The notes below the pieces were generated by a model. It did not search any database. It saw nothing but the letters and a program-made list of their open reading frames with translations, and was not told the DNA's origin. From the NCBI RefSeq assembly GCF_900105395.1, contig NZ_LT629775.1, forward strand, positions 8,645,501 through 8,709,500: a stretch of 64,000 bases of DNA, given 5' to 3'. Source of the DNA: Streptomyces sp. TLI_053. GTDB lineage: Bacteria; Actinomycetota; Actinomycetes; Streptomycetales; Streptomycetaceae. Positions 1 through 7,868 of the stretch are shown piece by piece; position 1 is the first letter of the stretch; the number at the start of each line of letters is the position of its first letter. Position numbers and translations under genes: made by a program.

Positions 1-1
1 G

Positions 2-85
2 GAGGCCGGGTACACCTGCGAGGAGGCCCTGGAACTCGCTTCGGTAGTCGGCCGCCCGGTCGAGGCCGTCGCCCGACCGTCCTGA
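2..85 (+). CDS. 3' end of an unidentified CDS (partial)
   Basis: The first 84 bases read as an open frame of 27 codons ending at TGA 83-85, with high third-position G/C (residues EAGYTCEEALELASVVGRPV and a short tail). The start lies outside the window and no family can be named from so short a tail. The stop codon sits inside the left arm of a strong hairpin (77-106), which supports this being a genuine gene end. Confidence 0.5.
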   Translation, partial: EAGYTCEEALELASVVGRPVEAVARPS

Positions 86-106
86 CCGCAAGTGCGGGCA
101 GGACGG
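77..106 (+). terminator. hairpin terminator overlapping the stop codon
   Basis: CCGTCCTG (77-84) pairs with CAGGACGG (99-106), and an inner CCGCA/TGCGG stem closes a two-base loop. The stop codon of the partial CDS lies inside the left arm. No T-run follows, as is usual in high-GC actinobacteria. Confidence 0.6.
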
Positions 107-201
107 TCAGGTGTGGTGCTGACCAGCAGGAACCGGCGAGCGAGGTAGTGGATGCGCAGGCGCGGCAGGCGCCGTACCTCTCCGTGCCGCCAGGCGGCTC
201 G

Positions 202-381
202 CTAGTGGGAGTCGGTCGAGTGGATGTCCACGGTGTACTGGGTGCGCTGGTAGTCGGAGTACCGGTTCTGGTAGTCGTCCACCGCCACTCCGACGCTGCC
301 GTTCCCGTGGGCCGGGCTGGACAGGGCGATGGTGCCAACGGCGACGACGAGGGCCACGAGGGCCCGCTTGTGGATGCTCAT
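202..381 (-). CDS. small secreted protein, 59 aa
   Basis: ATG at 381 opens a 59-codon frame ending at TAG 204-202. The N-terminus is MSIHKRALVALVVAVGTIAL followed by SSPAHG: a basic start, a hydrophobic stretch and a small-residue cleavage site, typical of a Sec signal peptide. The mature part is about 33 residues, polar and rich in Tyr, Gln and Asp (DDYQNRYSDYQRTQY). No cysteines and no recognised domain. It is monocistronic, with the chitin-module operon ending about 490 bases upstream on the same strand. Hypothetical exported peptide; function unknown. Confidence 0.55.
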   Translation of the reverse strand: MSIHKRALVALVVAVGTIALSSPAHGNGSVGVAVDDYQNRYSDYQRTQYTVDIHSTDSH

Positions 382-411
382 GACCCCGTAACCGCTCCGA
401 GTCCGGGGCGG

Positions 412-570
412 TCACGGGCAGGTGCACAGGACGAGAGCCAGCGGCTCCAAAGGCAGGGGAGCCAGGTCGGTCCACCCACCGGCGTAGTAGATGAACCTGT
501 TGTACCAGAACGGGTCACCCACTCGTGCCGACAGTCCGGCCAGGGCAGCAGAGTGGCTGTGGTGTCGCAC
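412..570 (-). pseudogene. possible gene remnant (DPFWYNRFIYY tail)
   Basis: On the minus strand a frame from GTG 570 to TGA 414-412 gives 52 residues with a natural-looking, aromatic-rich composition (VGDPFWYNRFIYYAGGW, then DLAPLPLEPLALVLCTCP). The frame upstream of about 560 that looks most coding (TLTANGGTCAVTFPDDAPGA) is in a different register, so this may be the frameshifted 3' end of a lost gene. Codon bias is weaker than in neighbouring genes. It could also be chance. The rest of 571-812 shows nothing recognisable. Confidence 0.25.
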
Positions 571-812
571 AGGGCGTATGCGCCGGGCGCGTCGTCGGGG
601 AAGGTAACAGCGCAGGTGCCTCCGTTGGCCGTGAGTGTGCTGACGGCGGCCGGCATCTGCGGAGTCGGCAGTGCCAGGAAATGGCGTGACGGGCTCCCGA
701 CGGGCGGCTGCCGTCGGGTGGCTACGGGCATGAGTGGGCCGAAGGGCGCGTCCGTCGAGTTCTCGAAGGACGCGAGGTGCTGTTGTGACGTTCGGCGGGT
801 GCGTACGCGGTG

Positions 813-846
813 GCCGCGACCTCCCGTGCGGACGGGAGGTCGCGGC
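813..846 (-). terminator. terminator of the chitinase/beta-helix operon
   Basis: A perfect 15-bp stem, GCCGCGACCTCCCGT (813-827) with its complement at 832-846, and a 4-base loop. It starts 26 bases past the TAA of the beta-helix lectin gene, in the right place to end the leftward operon. Confidence 0.75.
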
Positions 847-871
847 TGCGGCCGGCCGGGGGTGGTGGGGC

Positions 872-3079
872 TTATGGGTAGGCGACCAGGTTGGCGACGT
901 TGGTGGTGGAGTTGGAGGGGCCGCCGGTGGAGTTGATGATGTGGTTGATGGTGCCGGTGCCGCCCAGGGAGACGGTCACCAGGTCGTGGAAGCGGACGCC
1001 GGGGCGGTTGGGGGCCTCGAAGGACTGCTCCTCGACGACGGCGGGGTTGACGTTGAAGTAGGCGTAGGAGCCGAGGCCCCAGGCCTCGTGGGTGGTGACG
1101 CCGGGCGCGACCTGGTAGGCGGGGTAGCCGCGGGTGGAGCCGTTCGTCCAGGCGGCCTGGTTCGGCGGGTCGTAGGGGAGTTCGTTCTGGAAGAAGTAGG
1201 TGCGGCCGCCGGAGCCGTTCCAGATCACCTGGGTCTGCTGGTAGTGCTCCACGAACAGGCCGTACATGGTGACGTCGGCGCCGTTGACGACGAGTCCGTT
1301 GGCGGCGGTGTTGCTGGTCCAGCCGACGCCGCTGCCGTGGTCGGCGCGCCACAGCCACAGGTGGTCGCCGATGACGTGGTTCGAGTTGACGACCAGGGAC
1401 TGGGTGGCCCGGCCGACGCCCGCGCCGCCGATGCGGAAGAACACGTCGTGCAGGGAGGTGGGATCGGCGCGGTGGTCGACGGCGGTGGGGCCGTCGCCGC
1501 CGATCCGCATCAGCACGGGGCTGTTGACGGTGCCGGCGTCGATCAGCAGGCCGGCCAGCTTCACGCCGTCCACGTCGGCGACGTCGACGGCGGTGATGCC
1601 GTTGTCGGGCACCAGGGTGGCCAGGCCCAGGCCGAGCACGACGGTGTCGGGCCGGTTGACGCGCAGGGTCTGGTTCAGGTGGTAGACGCCCGGTGTGATC
1701 AGCAGGTTCTTGCCCTGGGCGAGGGCGGCGTTCATGTCCGCGGCGGTGGCGCCGGGCTTGACGACGAAGAACCGGTCGATCGGCAGCGAGTCGCCCGCCT
1801 GCGTGCCGCCGGCCCAGGTGGTGCCGGTGGTGTCGCTCCGCAGCGCCGGGACGAAGACCTGGTAGCCGCCGGCCCGGTCCACGTAGAGGAAGGGCTTCTC
1901 GCGCACCACCGGGGTCCGCGCCACGGTGGTGAAGGGCGGGGCGGGGAAGGTGTTGGCGGGGGCGTTGACGTCGCCGACGAAGACCATGTTCCAGTTGGAG
2001 CCGGTCCAGCCGCCCCACTGGGTGTTGCGGGAGAGCCACTGCTGCTGGGAGCCGGATTCGACCCGGCCGTCGATCAGGGAGTCGGCGATGAAGCCGCCGG
2101 AGGACCAGCCGCCGTCGTCGAGCCGGAGGTTGCCGCGCACGTGCATCCGCCGGTAGGGGGCGGCCTGGGAGACGGCCCAGCGGTCGGCGCCGCCGGTGGG
2201 GTTCACGGAGAGGTTCTCGGCGGAGCGCCAGAAGTTCTGGGTGGCGTTGCCCTGGAACCAGTCGGCCTCGGCGTGCACGGCGCCGTTGACGGTGACGTCG
2301 TCGGGGGACAGGCCCAGGCCGGCGACCTGGGTGTAGAAGCCGACGTTGGCGTTCACGTTGTAGCTGCCGGGCTTGAAGAGCAGGGCCTGGCGCTGGGTGC
2401 CGAACTGGTTGGTCTCCTGCTGGGCGAAGACCTGGTCGAGCTTGGCCTGGATGGCGGCGGTCGGCGTCGAGGGGTCGAACACCGCCACGTTGGGGCCCAG
2501 GTCGGGGGTGCCGGGCGGGTTGGTGCCGGTGCTGCCGAAGGTGAAGGACTGGGCGGCGGTGCCGTTGCAGGTGTACTGCTGCAGCCGGACCGCGTCGGCG
2601 GTGGAGGCGCCGGGCACGTCCAGGCACTTGCCGCTGTTGCGGTTGACGAAGTGGTGGGCGCCGTTCGCCTCGGCGACGGCCTGCCACTGCTGGTTCGTTC
2701 CGCCGCCGTACGTCCAGAGCTGGACCTTGGCGCCGTCGGCGGTGGAGACATCGGTGACGTCGAGGGCCTGCGCGGGGTCGTTCTGCGCGTTGATCCGGAC
2801 GTAGCCGTTGCCGAGCTCCTGGACCTGCCACTGCTGGGCGCCGGTGCCGTTGCAGGTGTACTGCTGTACGGCGGTGCCGTTCGCGGTGGCCGCCGCGGCG
2901 GCGTCGACGCATTTGCCGGAGTTCTGCGACACGAGCGTGGTCGCGCCGGTGGGGACGGCGGCCAGGGCGGCCGGGGCCGGGGTCAGCAGCACCGCCGAGG
3001 AGGCCAGCAGGCCGGCCGCGGCCGTCAGCGGGAGAAGGGTCTTCGTGGTTTTCCTGGTCTTCCTGGTCTTCCTGCGCAC
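872..3079 (-). CDS. secreted ricin-B lectin / tandem right-handed beta-helix protein
   Basis: 735 residues from GTG 3079, chosen because a GAAAGGA ribosome site precedes it. The longer frame running upstream only merges it with the preceding gene. An RKT-repeat basic head and hydrophobic core to about residue 41 form a signal peptide. Residues about 45-175 are a ricin-type beta-trefoil with repeated KCVD/QQW motifs. From about 190 to the end are two pectate-lyase-like beta-helix blocks, each opening with a similar ladder start (ALLFKPGSYNV and NLLITPGVYHL), the arrangement known from GH55-like enzymes. The lectin should bind a galactose- or xylose-type polysaccharide. The catalytic reaction cannot be read from the sequence. 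It is second in an operon, 32 bases after the GH18 gene. Relatives are often labelled adenylyl cyclase in databases; nothing here supports cyclase activity. Confidence 0.8.
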   Translation of the reverse strand: MRRKTRKTRKTTKTLLPLTAAAGLLASSAVLLTPAPAALAAVPTGATTLVSQNSGKCVDAAAAATANGTAVQQYTCNGTGAQQWQVQELGNGYVRINAQNDPAQALDVTDVSTADGAKVQLWTYGGGTNQQWQAVAEANGAHHFVNRNSGKCLDVPGASTADAVRLQQYTCNGTAAQSFTFGSTGTNPPGTPDLGPNVAVFDPSTPTAAIQAKLDQVFAQQETNQFGTQRQALLFKPGSYNVNANVGFYTQVAGLGLSPDDVTVNGAVHAEADWFQGNATQNFWRSAENLSVNPTGGADRWAVSQAAPYRRMHVRGNLRLDDGGWSSGGFIADSLIDGRVESGSQQQWLSRNTQWGGWTGSNWNMVFVGDVNAPANTFPAPPFTTVARTPVVREKPFLYVDRAGGYQVFVPALRSDTTGTTWAGGTQAGDSLPIDRFFVVKPGATAADMNAALAQGKNLLITPGVYHLNQTLRVNRPDTVVLGLGLATLVPDNGITAVDVADVDGVKLAGLLIDAGTVNSPVLMRIGGDGPTAVDHRADPTSLHDVFFRIGGAGVGRATQSLVVNSNHVIGDHLWLWRADHGSGVGWTSNTAANGLVVNGADVTMYGLFVEHYQQTQVIWNGSGGRTYFFQNELPYDPPNQAAWTNGSTRGYPAYQVAPGVTTHEAWGLGSYAYFNVNPAVVEEQSFEAPNRPGVRFHDLVTVSLGGTGTINHIINSTGGPSNSTTNVANLVAYP

Positions 3080-3111
3080 GGGAGTCGTTCCTTTCGCGGG
3101 TCGGCGGGAGG

Positions 3112-4560
3112 TCAGGCGGGCAGGGTCCACTGCTGGTTCGCGGCGGCGTAGCAGTCCCAGATCTGCAGCCGGGTGCCGTTCGCGGAGGACGGGCCGGTGG
3201 CGTCCAGGCAGCGGCCGGAGGCGGGGTTGACCAGGGTTCGGTCGGCCCGGGCCTGCCACTGCTGGGCGCCGGTGCCGTTGCAGTCCCACAGCTGGATCGG
3301 AGTGCCGTCGGCGGTGCCCGCGGAGGTGACGTCCAGGCACTTGCCGAGCGCCCGGACGGTGCCGTCGGTGCCGACGGTCCAGGACTGGGCGCCGGTGCCG
3401 TTGCAGTCCCACAGCTGGATCGCGGTGCCGTTGGCGGTGCCGGCGGAGGCGACGTCGACGCACTTGCCGCCGTAGCCGGTGATCCGGCCGGTGCGGCCGG
3501 TGGGCGGGGTGGTGCCGCCGCCGGTGACGGTGTTGAAGGTCCGCGAGAACTGGTAGGCGGACTGCGGGGTGCCGCTGCAGGTGGAGGACAGGGTGCCGTT
3601 GGTGGCGCAGGCCTTGTCGCGTCCGACGGCCCAGAAGGCGAGCAGCTGGATGCCGCGGGAGCGGGCGAAGTCGGTGAGGGTCTGGGCGTTCGCGGTGGTG
3701 AAGACCTCGGCCTGGGTGTCGTTGACCCCGATCATCGGGGTGTTGCCCTCCATCGCCCACAGCTGCTCGGAGGTCTTGGCCGTCCAGATCCGGCCGAGTT
3801 GGGTGTGCAGGCCCTCGGCGGCGCTGATCGCGGCCTGGCCCATGTCCATGGCCGGGCCGTAGTCCATCGTCATGATGTTCACGGCGTTGACGTTCAGGCC
3901 GCGGCTCTTGGCGTTGCTCAGCAGGCTCAGGGAGTCGGGCAGCAGGCCGGTGGGGGCGACCGGCAGGGTGTAGTTGACGTCCAGCCGCTTCCCGGCGGCC
4001 GCCTGGGCCTGCTGGAGTTGGGCGAGGGCCTGGTTGCGGCGGTCGTTGGCGGCGGTGTCGGCCAGTGCCCCGCCCTCGATGTCCAGGTCGATGCGGGTCA
4101 GGTCGAGTGCGTCCACCACCCGCTTGTACTGGGCCTGGAGCGCGGCGACGCTGGTGCAGGCCTGGCCGAGTTCGGTGCCGGACGCGCCGCCGAAGCTGGC
4201 GATCACATCGCCCCCGGCCGCCCGGTGCGCGTTGATCGCGCCGGTCCAACCGGCGTCCGTGATCGGGGTGTTGCCGTTGAAGGTGGCGTTGCAGCCGCCG
4301 TCGCTGATCACGAAGGCGAGGGTGACGTACTTCAGCCCGGCGCCGTTGCGGGCGTCGGCGAGGGTGGACGGGTTGTTCCAGGTCTCCAGGTACGGCGCCG
4401 CGTACTGGGCGGGGAAACCCGGGCCGGCGGCGGCCGCGACCGCGACCGCGGCCTGACCGGCGGTGGCAGAGGCCTGGCCGGCGGCGCCGGAGAGGAGGGC
4501 GGCGACGGTGGCGGGCAGTGCCAGCGCGGCCGCGGCGGTGCGGGTGAGGTTGCGAAGCAA
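3112..4560 (-). CDS. secreted GH18 chitinase-like glycosidase with C-terminal ricin-B lectin
   Basis: 482 residues from ATG 4560. Signal peptide about 1-32; GH18 barrel about 50-345; ricin-B lectin about 355-482 with three KCVD/QLWDC-type repeats. Barrel landmarks: SFGG (122-125), IDLDIEGG with the proton-donor Glu at 162, MTMDYG (229-234) and FW near 308. The canonical DxxDxDxE has Thr instead of the first Asp (position 155), while the two later Asp and the Glu remain. The family hydrolyses beta-1,4-GlcNAc polymers outside the cell, so chitin or a related glycan is the likely substrate. First gene of a leftward operon, expressed from a promoter with a DasR-like box 170 bases upstream. Confidence 0.88.
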   Translation of the reverse strand: MLRNLTRTAAAALALPATVAALLSGAAGQASATAGQAAVAVAAAAGPGFPAQYAAPYLETWNNPSTLADARNGAGLKYVTLAFVISDGGCNATFNGNTPITDAGWTGAINAHRAAGGDVIASFGGASGTELGQACTSVAALQAQYKRVVDALDLTRIDLDIEGGALADTAANDRRNQALAQLQQAQAAAGKRLDVNYTLPVAPTGLLPDSLSLLSNAKSRGLNVNAVNIMTMDYGPAMDMGQAAISAAEGLHTQLGRIWTAKTSEQLWAMEGNTPMIGVNDTQAEVFTTANAQTLTDFARSRGIQLLAFWAVGRDKACATNGTLSSTCSGTPQSAYQFSRTFNTVTGGGTTPPTGRTGRITGYGGKCVDVASAGTANGTAIQLWDCNGTGAQSWTVGTDGTVRALGKCLDVTSAGTADGTPIQLWDCNGTGAQQWQARADRTLVNPASGRCLDATGPSSANGTRLQIWDCYAAANQQWTLPA

Positions 4561-4624
4561 GACGGCTCCTTGTGGGGGGAAGTCGGTCGTTCACTCGCAT
4601 GCTCGTTCAGGAAGTGAACGAGGT

Positions 4625-4684
4625 GTCAGGTTCGAGGGCGGTGGGGCGGGTTGGGGTCGCGGTGGCCGCGCCGTCGAACCTGAC
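4625..4684 (-). repeat. 11-bp inverted repeat in the chitinase leader
   Basis: GTCAGGTTCGA (4625-4635) is repeated inverted as TCGAACCTGAC (4674-4684). Both lie in the roughly 140-nt untranslated leader predicted for the GH18 transcript, so they could form a stem in the mRNA or a distant operator pair. Confidence 0.45.
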
Positions 4685-4710
4685 GGGGTCCGGACATTTT
4701 TCAAGACGTG

Positions 4711-4739
4711 AAGTTAGGGGTTGGCCTAGACCACGTCAA
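4711..4739 (-). promoter_or_regulatory. chitinase promoter with DasR-like dre box in the spacer
   Basis: Read leftward: -35 TTGACG (4739-4734), exactly 17 bases of spacer, -10 TAACTT (4716-4711). The spacer begins TGGTCTAGGCCA, one base from the perfect palindrome TGGTCTAGACCA known as the core of DasR operators and chitinase direct repeats in Streptomyces. DasR is a GntR repressor released by glucosamine-6-phosphate. Binding here would occlude RNA polymerase. Confidence 0.72.
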
Positions 4740-4849
4740 CCCTCCGTGCAGGGGGGATCAGCAGGCCGTGCACGCACGGCCGGGCGTCGGACGCCACGGG
4801 GTGCATCGGTCGGCGCCGACCGTCCGTTCATGAACTGAAGGCCTGGGGG

Positions 4850-4878
4850 TTGACTCATCTGGTTCAGACCTTTTAGGT
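4850..4878 (+). promoter_or_regulatory. ThuA-lectin promoter with a second DasR-like box
   Basis: Read rightward: -35 TTGACT (4850-4855), 17-base spacer, -10 TTAGGT (4873-4878). The spacer contains TGGTTCAGACCT (4860-4871), close to the TGGTCCAGACCT repeat of Streptomyces chitinase promoters. Box and promoter geometry match the divergent chitinase promoter 110 bases away. The predicted leader to ATG 5140 is long (about 255 nt) and C-rich; nothing else was recognised in it. Confidence 0.65.
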
Positions 4879-5139
4879 TCGCGGCACGAAGGGTGACGAC
4901 GCGCCTGCCACGACCGGGCCCGGCCGGCCCTCGGCCGGCGTTCCCTCGGCCGGTGTTCGCCCGACGGCTGCCCCGGCCCGGCGCCGCCGCTCCCCGCGCC
5001 GCAGCTCCCCGCACCCCCCGCCGCCAGTTCCCCGCACCTCGCGCTCGATTCCCCACACCGGCACGTCCGTCGCCGTGGCCGGGAACGCTCCGGCAGTGCC
5101 CCGCTCCGGCCGGCCCGCCCCCACCGAAGGAGTAGCCCC

Positions 5140-6414
5140 ATGCCGCGCCACCGTGTCCGAGGACGGCTGCCGCAGGCCGTCCTCGCCCTGCTCGCCCTCC
5201 TGCTCGGCATCCTCGCCCCGACCGGCTCCGCCGCCCAAGCCGCCCCCACGGCACCCGACTTCAAGGTGATCGCGTTCTACAACGGCACCTGGGACGCCGC
5301 CCACATCGACTTCGACAAGGAGGCCAACGACTGGTTCCCCAGGACCGCGGCGGCCAACAACTTCACCTACACCGCCACCACCGACTGGAACCTGCTGGCC
5401 AACGGCGGGGTCGACGCGTACGACGTCGTCCTGTTCCTGGACGACGCCCCGCAGACCGCCGCCCAGCGCGCGGGCTTCGAACGGTTCATGCGCGGCGGCG
5501 GGGCCTGGCTCGGCTTCCACGTGTCGGCCTTCGCGACCGAGGCCGCCGGCTGGGACTGGTACTACAACCGCTTCCTCGGCAGCGGGAACTTCCGCTCCAA
5601 CACCTGGGGCCCGACGACCGCCGTGCTGCGCACCGAGAACGGCAACCACCCCGCTGCCGCGTCCCTGCCGCCGACCTGGACCTCCGCGGTCAGCGAGTGG
5701 TACTCCTGGGCGAACGACCTCCGCACCAACCCCGACATCAAGGTGCTGGCCTCGGTCGACCCGTCGGGTTTCCCGCTCGGCAGCGACCCGAACCAGACCT
5801 GGTACGGCGGTGACTACCCGATCGTCTGGACCAACACCCAGTACCGCATGCTGTACGCCAACTTCGGTCACAACGCGATGAACTACGCCACCAACACCCG
5901 GACTTCGTCCACCTTCGCGTCGGCCGTCCAGAACCGGATGCTGGTCGACGCGCTCAAGTGGCTGGGCCGGGCGCCGGCCGGTACCGACCCCTGGTACAGC
6001 CTGACCTCGCGGGCCAACGGCCGGTGCGTCGACGCCCGCTCCGCCTCGACCGCCAACGGCACCGCGATCCAGCAGTACACCTGCAACGGCACCACCGCCC
6101 AGCACTTCCGGCTCGCCGCGACCGACGGCGGCTACGTCCGGCTGGCCGCCCGCAACGACCCCGGCCAGGTCGTCGACGTCACCGGAGTCGCCACGGCCGA
6201 CAACGCGCCCCTGCAACTGTGGGCCTACGGCGGCGGCGCGAACCAGCAGTGGCGCCCCGTCGCGGAGGCCGGCGGCACCCAGCACTTCGTCGCCCGCCAC
6301 AGCGGCAAGTGCCTCGCCGTCGCCACCACGGCGGCCACCGACTCCGTGCAACTCGTCCAGCGCACCTGCGACAACTCCGCCGCGCAGAGTTTCCGGCTCA
6401 CCGCGCAGCCCTGA
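5140..6414 (+). CDS. secreted ThuA-domain protein with C-terminal ricin-B lectin
   Basis: 424 residues, ATG preceded by AAGGAG. Signal peptide about 1-35. Residues about 42-275 form a ThuA-like (class I glutamine amidotransferase-like) fold: KVIAFYNGTWDAAH, VLFLDDAP, a glycine-rich GGGAWLGFHV turn, and YGGDYPIVWTNTQYRMLYANFGHN near the end. Residues about 285-424 are a ricin-type trefoil with QQYTCNG and QLWAYGGG repeats. ThuA proteins are tied to sugar or trehalose metabolism but their reaction is poorly defined. Secretion and a lectin suggest binding or modification of an extracellular glycan. Probably in the DasR regulon, judging from the promoter. Confidence 0.85.
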   Translation: MPRHRVRGRLPQAVLALLALLLGILAPTGSAAQAAPTAPDFKVIAFYNGTWDAAHIDFDKEANDWFPRTAAANNFTYTATTDWNLLANGGVDAYDVVLFLDDAPQTAAQRAGFERFMRGGGAWLGFHVSAFATEAAGWDWYYNRFLGSGNFRSNTWGPTTAVLRTENGNHPAAASLPPTWTSAVSEWYSWANDLRTNPDIKVLASVDPSGFPLGSDPNQTWYGGDYPIVWTNTQYRMLYANFGHNAMNYATNTRTSSTFASAVQNRMLVDALKWLGRAPAGTDPWYSLTSRANGRCVDARSASTANGTAIQQYTCNGTTAQHFRLAATDGGYVRLAARNDPGQVVDVTGVATADNAPLQLWAYGGGANQQWRPVAEAGGTQHFVARHSGKCLAVATTAATDSVQLVQRTCDNSAAQSFRLTAQP

Positions 6415-6437
6415 CCGCCGCTCGCGGGGCGGCGGCG

Positions 6438-6468
6438 GGAGCGGTCCGGATCCGTGCCGGACCGCTCC
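6438..6468 (+). terminator. hairpin terminator after the ThuA-lectin gene
   Basis: A 12-bp perfect stem, GGAGCGGTCCGG (6438-6449) with its complement at 6457-6468, and a 7-base loop. It begins 24 bases past the TGA. Confidence 0.75.
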
Positions 6469-6490
6469 TGCTGTCGTACCGCACGGATCC

Positions 6491-6563
6491 GCCCCGGTCG
6501 CCCCGGTCGCCCCGGTCGCCCCGGTCGCCCCGGGCGACCGGGCGACCGGGCGACCGGGCGGGA
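6491..6563. repeat. palindromic array of 9-bp CCCCGGTCG repeats
   Basis: Four head-to-tail copies of a 9-bp unit (CCCCGGTCG) run directly into inverted copies (CCGGGCGAC), so the whole 73 bases can fold into one very long imperfect hairpin. It follows the ThuA gene terminator and no frame here looks coding. It may be a back-up terminator or a slippage-expanded structure. Confidence 0.7.
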
Positions 6564-6599
6564 GCGGCGGGAGCCGTGCCGCACCGGTGACTGCCGAAA

Positions 6600-7130
6600 T
6601 ACGGGATGCGGCCCGGGGAATTTCGGGGCGCCGTCCCAGGGCGGCGCGCCCGCGAGCGAATTCGCCGAGTGATCAGCGGGAGTTCGTCGGACCTTCGCGA
6701 GCCGGATCCTTCGTGCCCGTGCGGAGGGACCGCCTCCGGCCGTCGGCCCGGAACGCGGGCAGGTGCGGGGCCGGTGCCGATCGGACGGTGGCCGATGTGC
6801 CTCCGGCGCGCGCACCGCCGCCCGGCAGTGCGGCCGGGTCGTCGGCAGCGCGGACGGGGGCCGGCGGACGTGTCGCGCCCCGTTCCCGGTGGGGCCGGCC
6901 CGTTCCGGTTCCCCCTGTGCCGGGCGCCTTGGAAGCGTGTTCCGGGGAATCCCCGGAGCGCGTCCCGGGGAATCCGCCGGGCACGCGCCGGGAACCCGCC
7001 CGGGAATTCCCCGGCGCATTCCCGAAAGGCGTTCCCCGACGCGCTCCCGCCGGATTCCCCGGGAATTTCCCGGTCGGCCCTCGGTCCGCGGGCAATCGCC
7101 GCCGACCGGGATGCCGCAGGGGGGCAGCTG
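6600..7130. other. non-coding stretch dense in CCGGGGAAT-type palindromes
   Basis: No frame shows the third-position bias of neighbouring genes. The stretch instead repeats GGGAAT/ATTCCC elements. Examples are the near-perfect palindrome at 6941-6957 and related ones around 7000-7014 and 7057-7074, spaced about 58 bases apart, with weaker copies near 6610 and 6966. It separates two genes whose 3' ends face each other (the ThuA gene and the ABC ATPase). Role unknown. Confidence 0.5.
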
Positions 7131-7148
7131 GACACTGCGGGAGGACGC

Positions 7149-7868
7149 TCAGGCGACGGTGGCGGGTTCCTCGACCACGCGGCCGTCGCGGAGTTCGACC
7201 ACGCGGTCGGCGAGTTCCATCAGGTTGGGGTCGTGGGTCGCGACCAGGACGGTGACGCCCTCGCTGCGGACCACCGCGCGCAGCAGCTCCATGATCGAGC
7301 GGCCGGTCTCGGAGTCCAGCTGGCCGGTCGGCTCGTCCGCGATGATGAGGTCGGGCTCGTTGGCCAGGGCCCGGGCGATGGCGACGCGCTGCTGCTGGCC
7401 GCCGGAGAGTTCCCCGGGACGCTGGTTGGCGTGGTCGGCCAGCCCGACCAGGGCGAGCAGGGTGCGGGCGCGCTCCTCGCGCTGGGCGGCGGGCACCTTG
7501 CGCAGCCGCATCGGGATGCCGACGTTCTCGGCGGCGGTGAGCACGGGCAGCAGGCCGAAGGACTGGAAGACGAAGCCCAGCCGGTCCCGGCGCAGCGCGA
7601 GCCGTCCGTCCTCGTCCAGGCCGCCGAGGTCGGTGCCGTCCAGGGTGATGGTGCCGCCGGTCGGGGCGTCGAGACCGCCGACCAGGTTGAGCAGGGTGGT
7701 CTTGCCGGAGCCGGACCGGCCCTTGAGGGCGGTGAGTTCACCCCGGCCGATGGTGAAGGAGACGCCGCGCAGGGCGTGCACGGCGCGCTCGCCGGTGCCG
7801 AAGCTGCGGTGGACCTCGGTGACGGCCACCATGGGCGTGCTGTCGGTGCCGGCCGGTTGCTGAGTCAT
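7149..7868 (-). CDS. MacB/LolD-type ABC transporter ATPase
   Basis: 239 residues from ATG 7868, preceded by AGGGGGA. An in-frame upstream extension to 8006 has low-complexity codons and is not favoured. Walker A GRSGSGKTT (50-58), signature LSGGQQQR (154-161) and Walker B LIIADEP (174-180) are intact, and the length is normal for the family. Such ATPases power FtsX/MacB-type permeases that move lipoproteins, peptides or drugs outward rather than importing solutes. It is divergent from two FtsX-like permeases beginning at 8232, so it may serve them alongside the second ATPase at 14592. Confidence 0.88.
   Translation of the reverse strand: MTQQPAGTDSTPMVAVTEVHRSFGTGERAVHALRGVSFTIGRGELTALKGRSGSGKTTLLNLVGGLDAPTGGTITLDGTDLGGLDEDGRLALRRDRLGFVFQSFGLLPVLTAAENVGIPMRLRKVPAAQREERARTLLALVGLADHANQRPGELSGGQQQRVAIARALANEPDLIIADEPTGQLDSETGRSIMELLRAVVRSEGVTVLVATHDPNLMELADRVVELRDGRVVEEPATVA

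Noticed and set aside
378..3151. Long open frames on both strands opposite or across the lectin genes
   Set aside because: High-GC shadow frames: R/P/G-rich or V/G/A-rich translations with no domains, while the lectin frames show signal peptides and motifs.
872..4600. One 1242-codon frame joining the GH18 and beta-helix genes
   Set aside because: Its upstream half is an out-of-frame reading of the chitinase. A GTG with a good ribosome site at 3079 and a signal peptide mark the real start.
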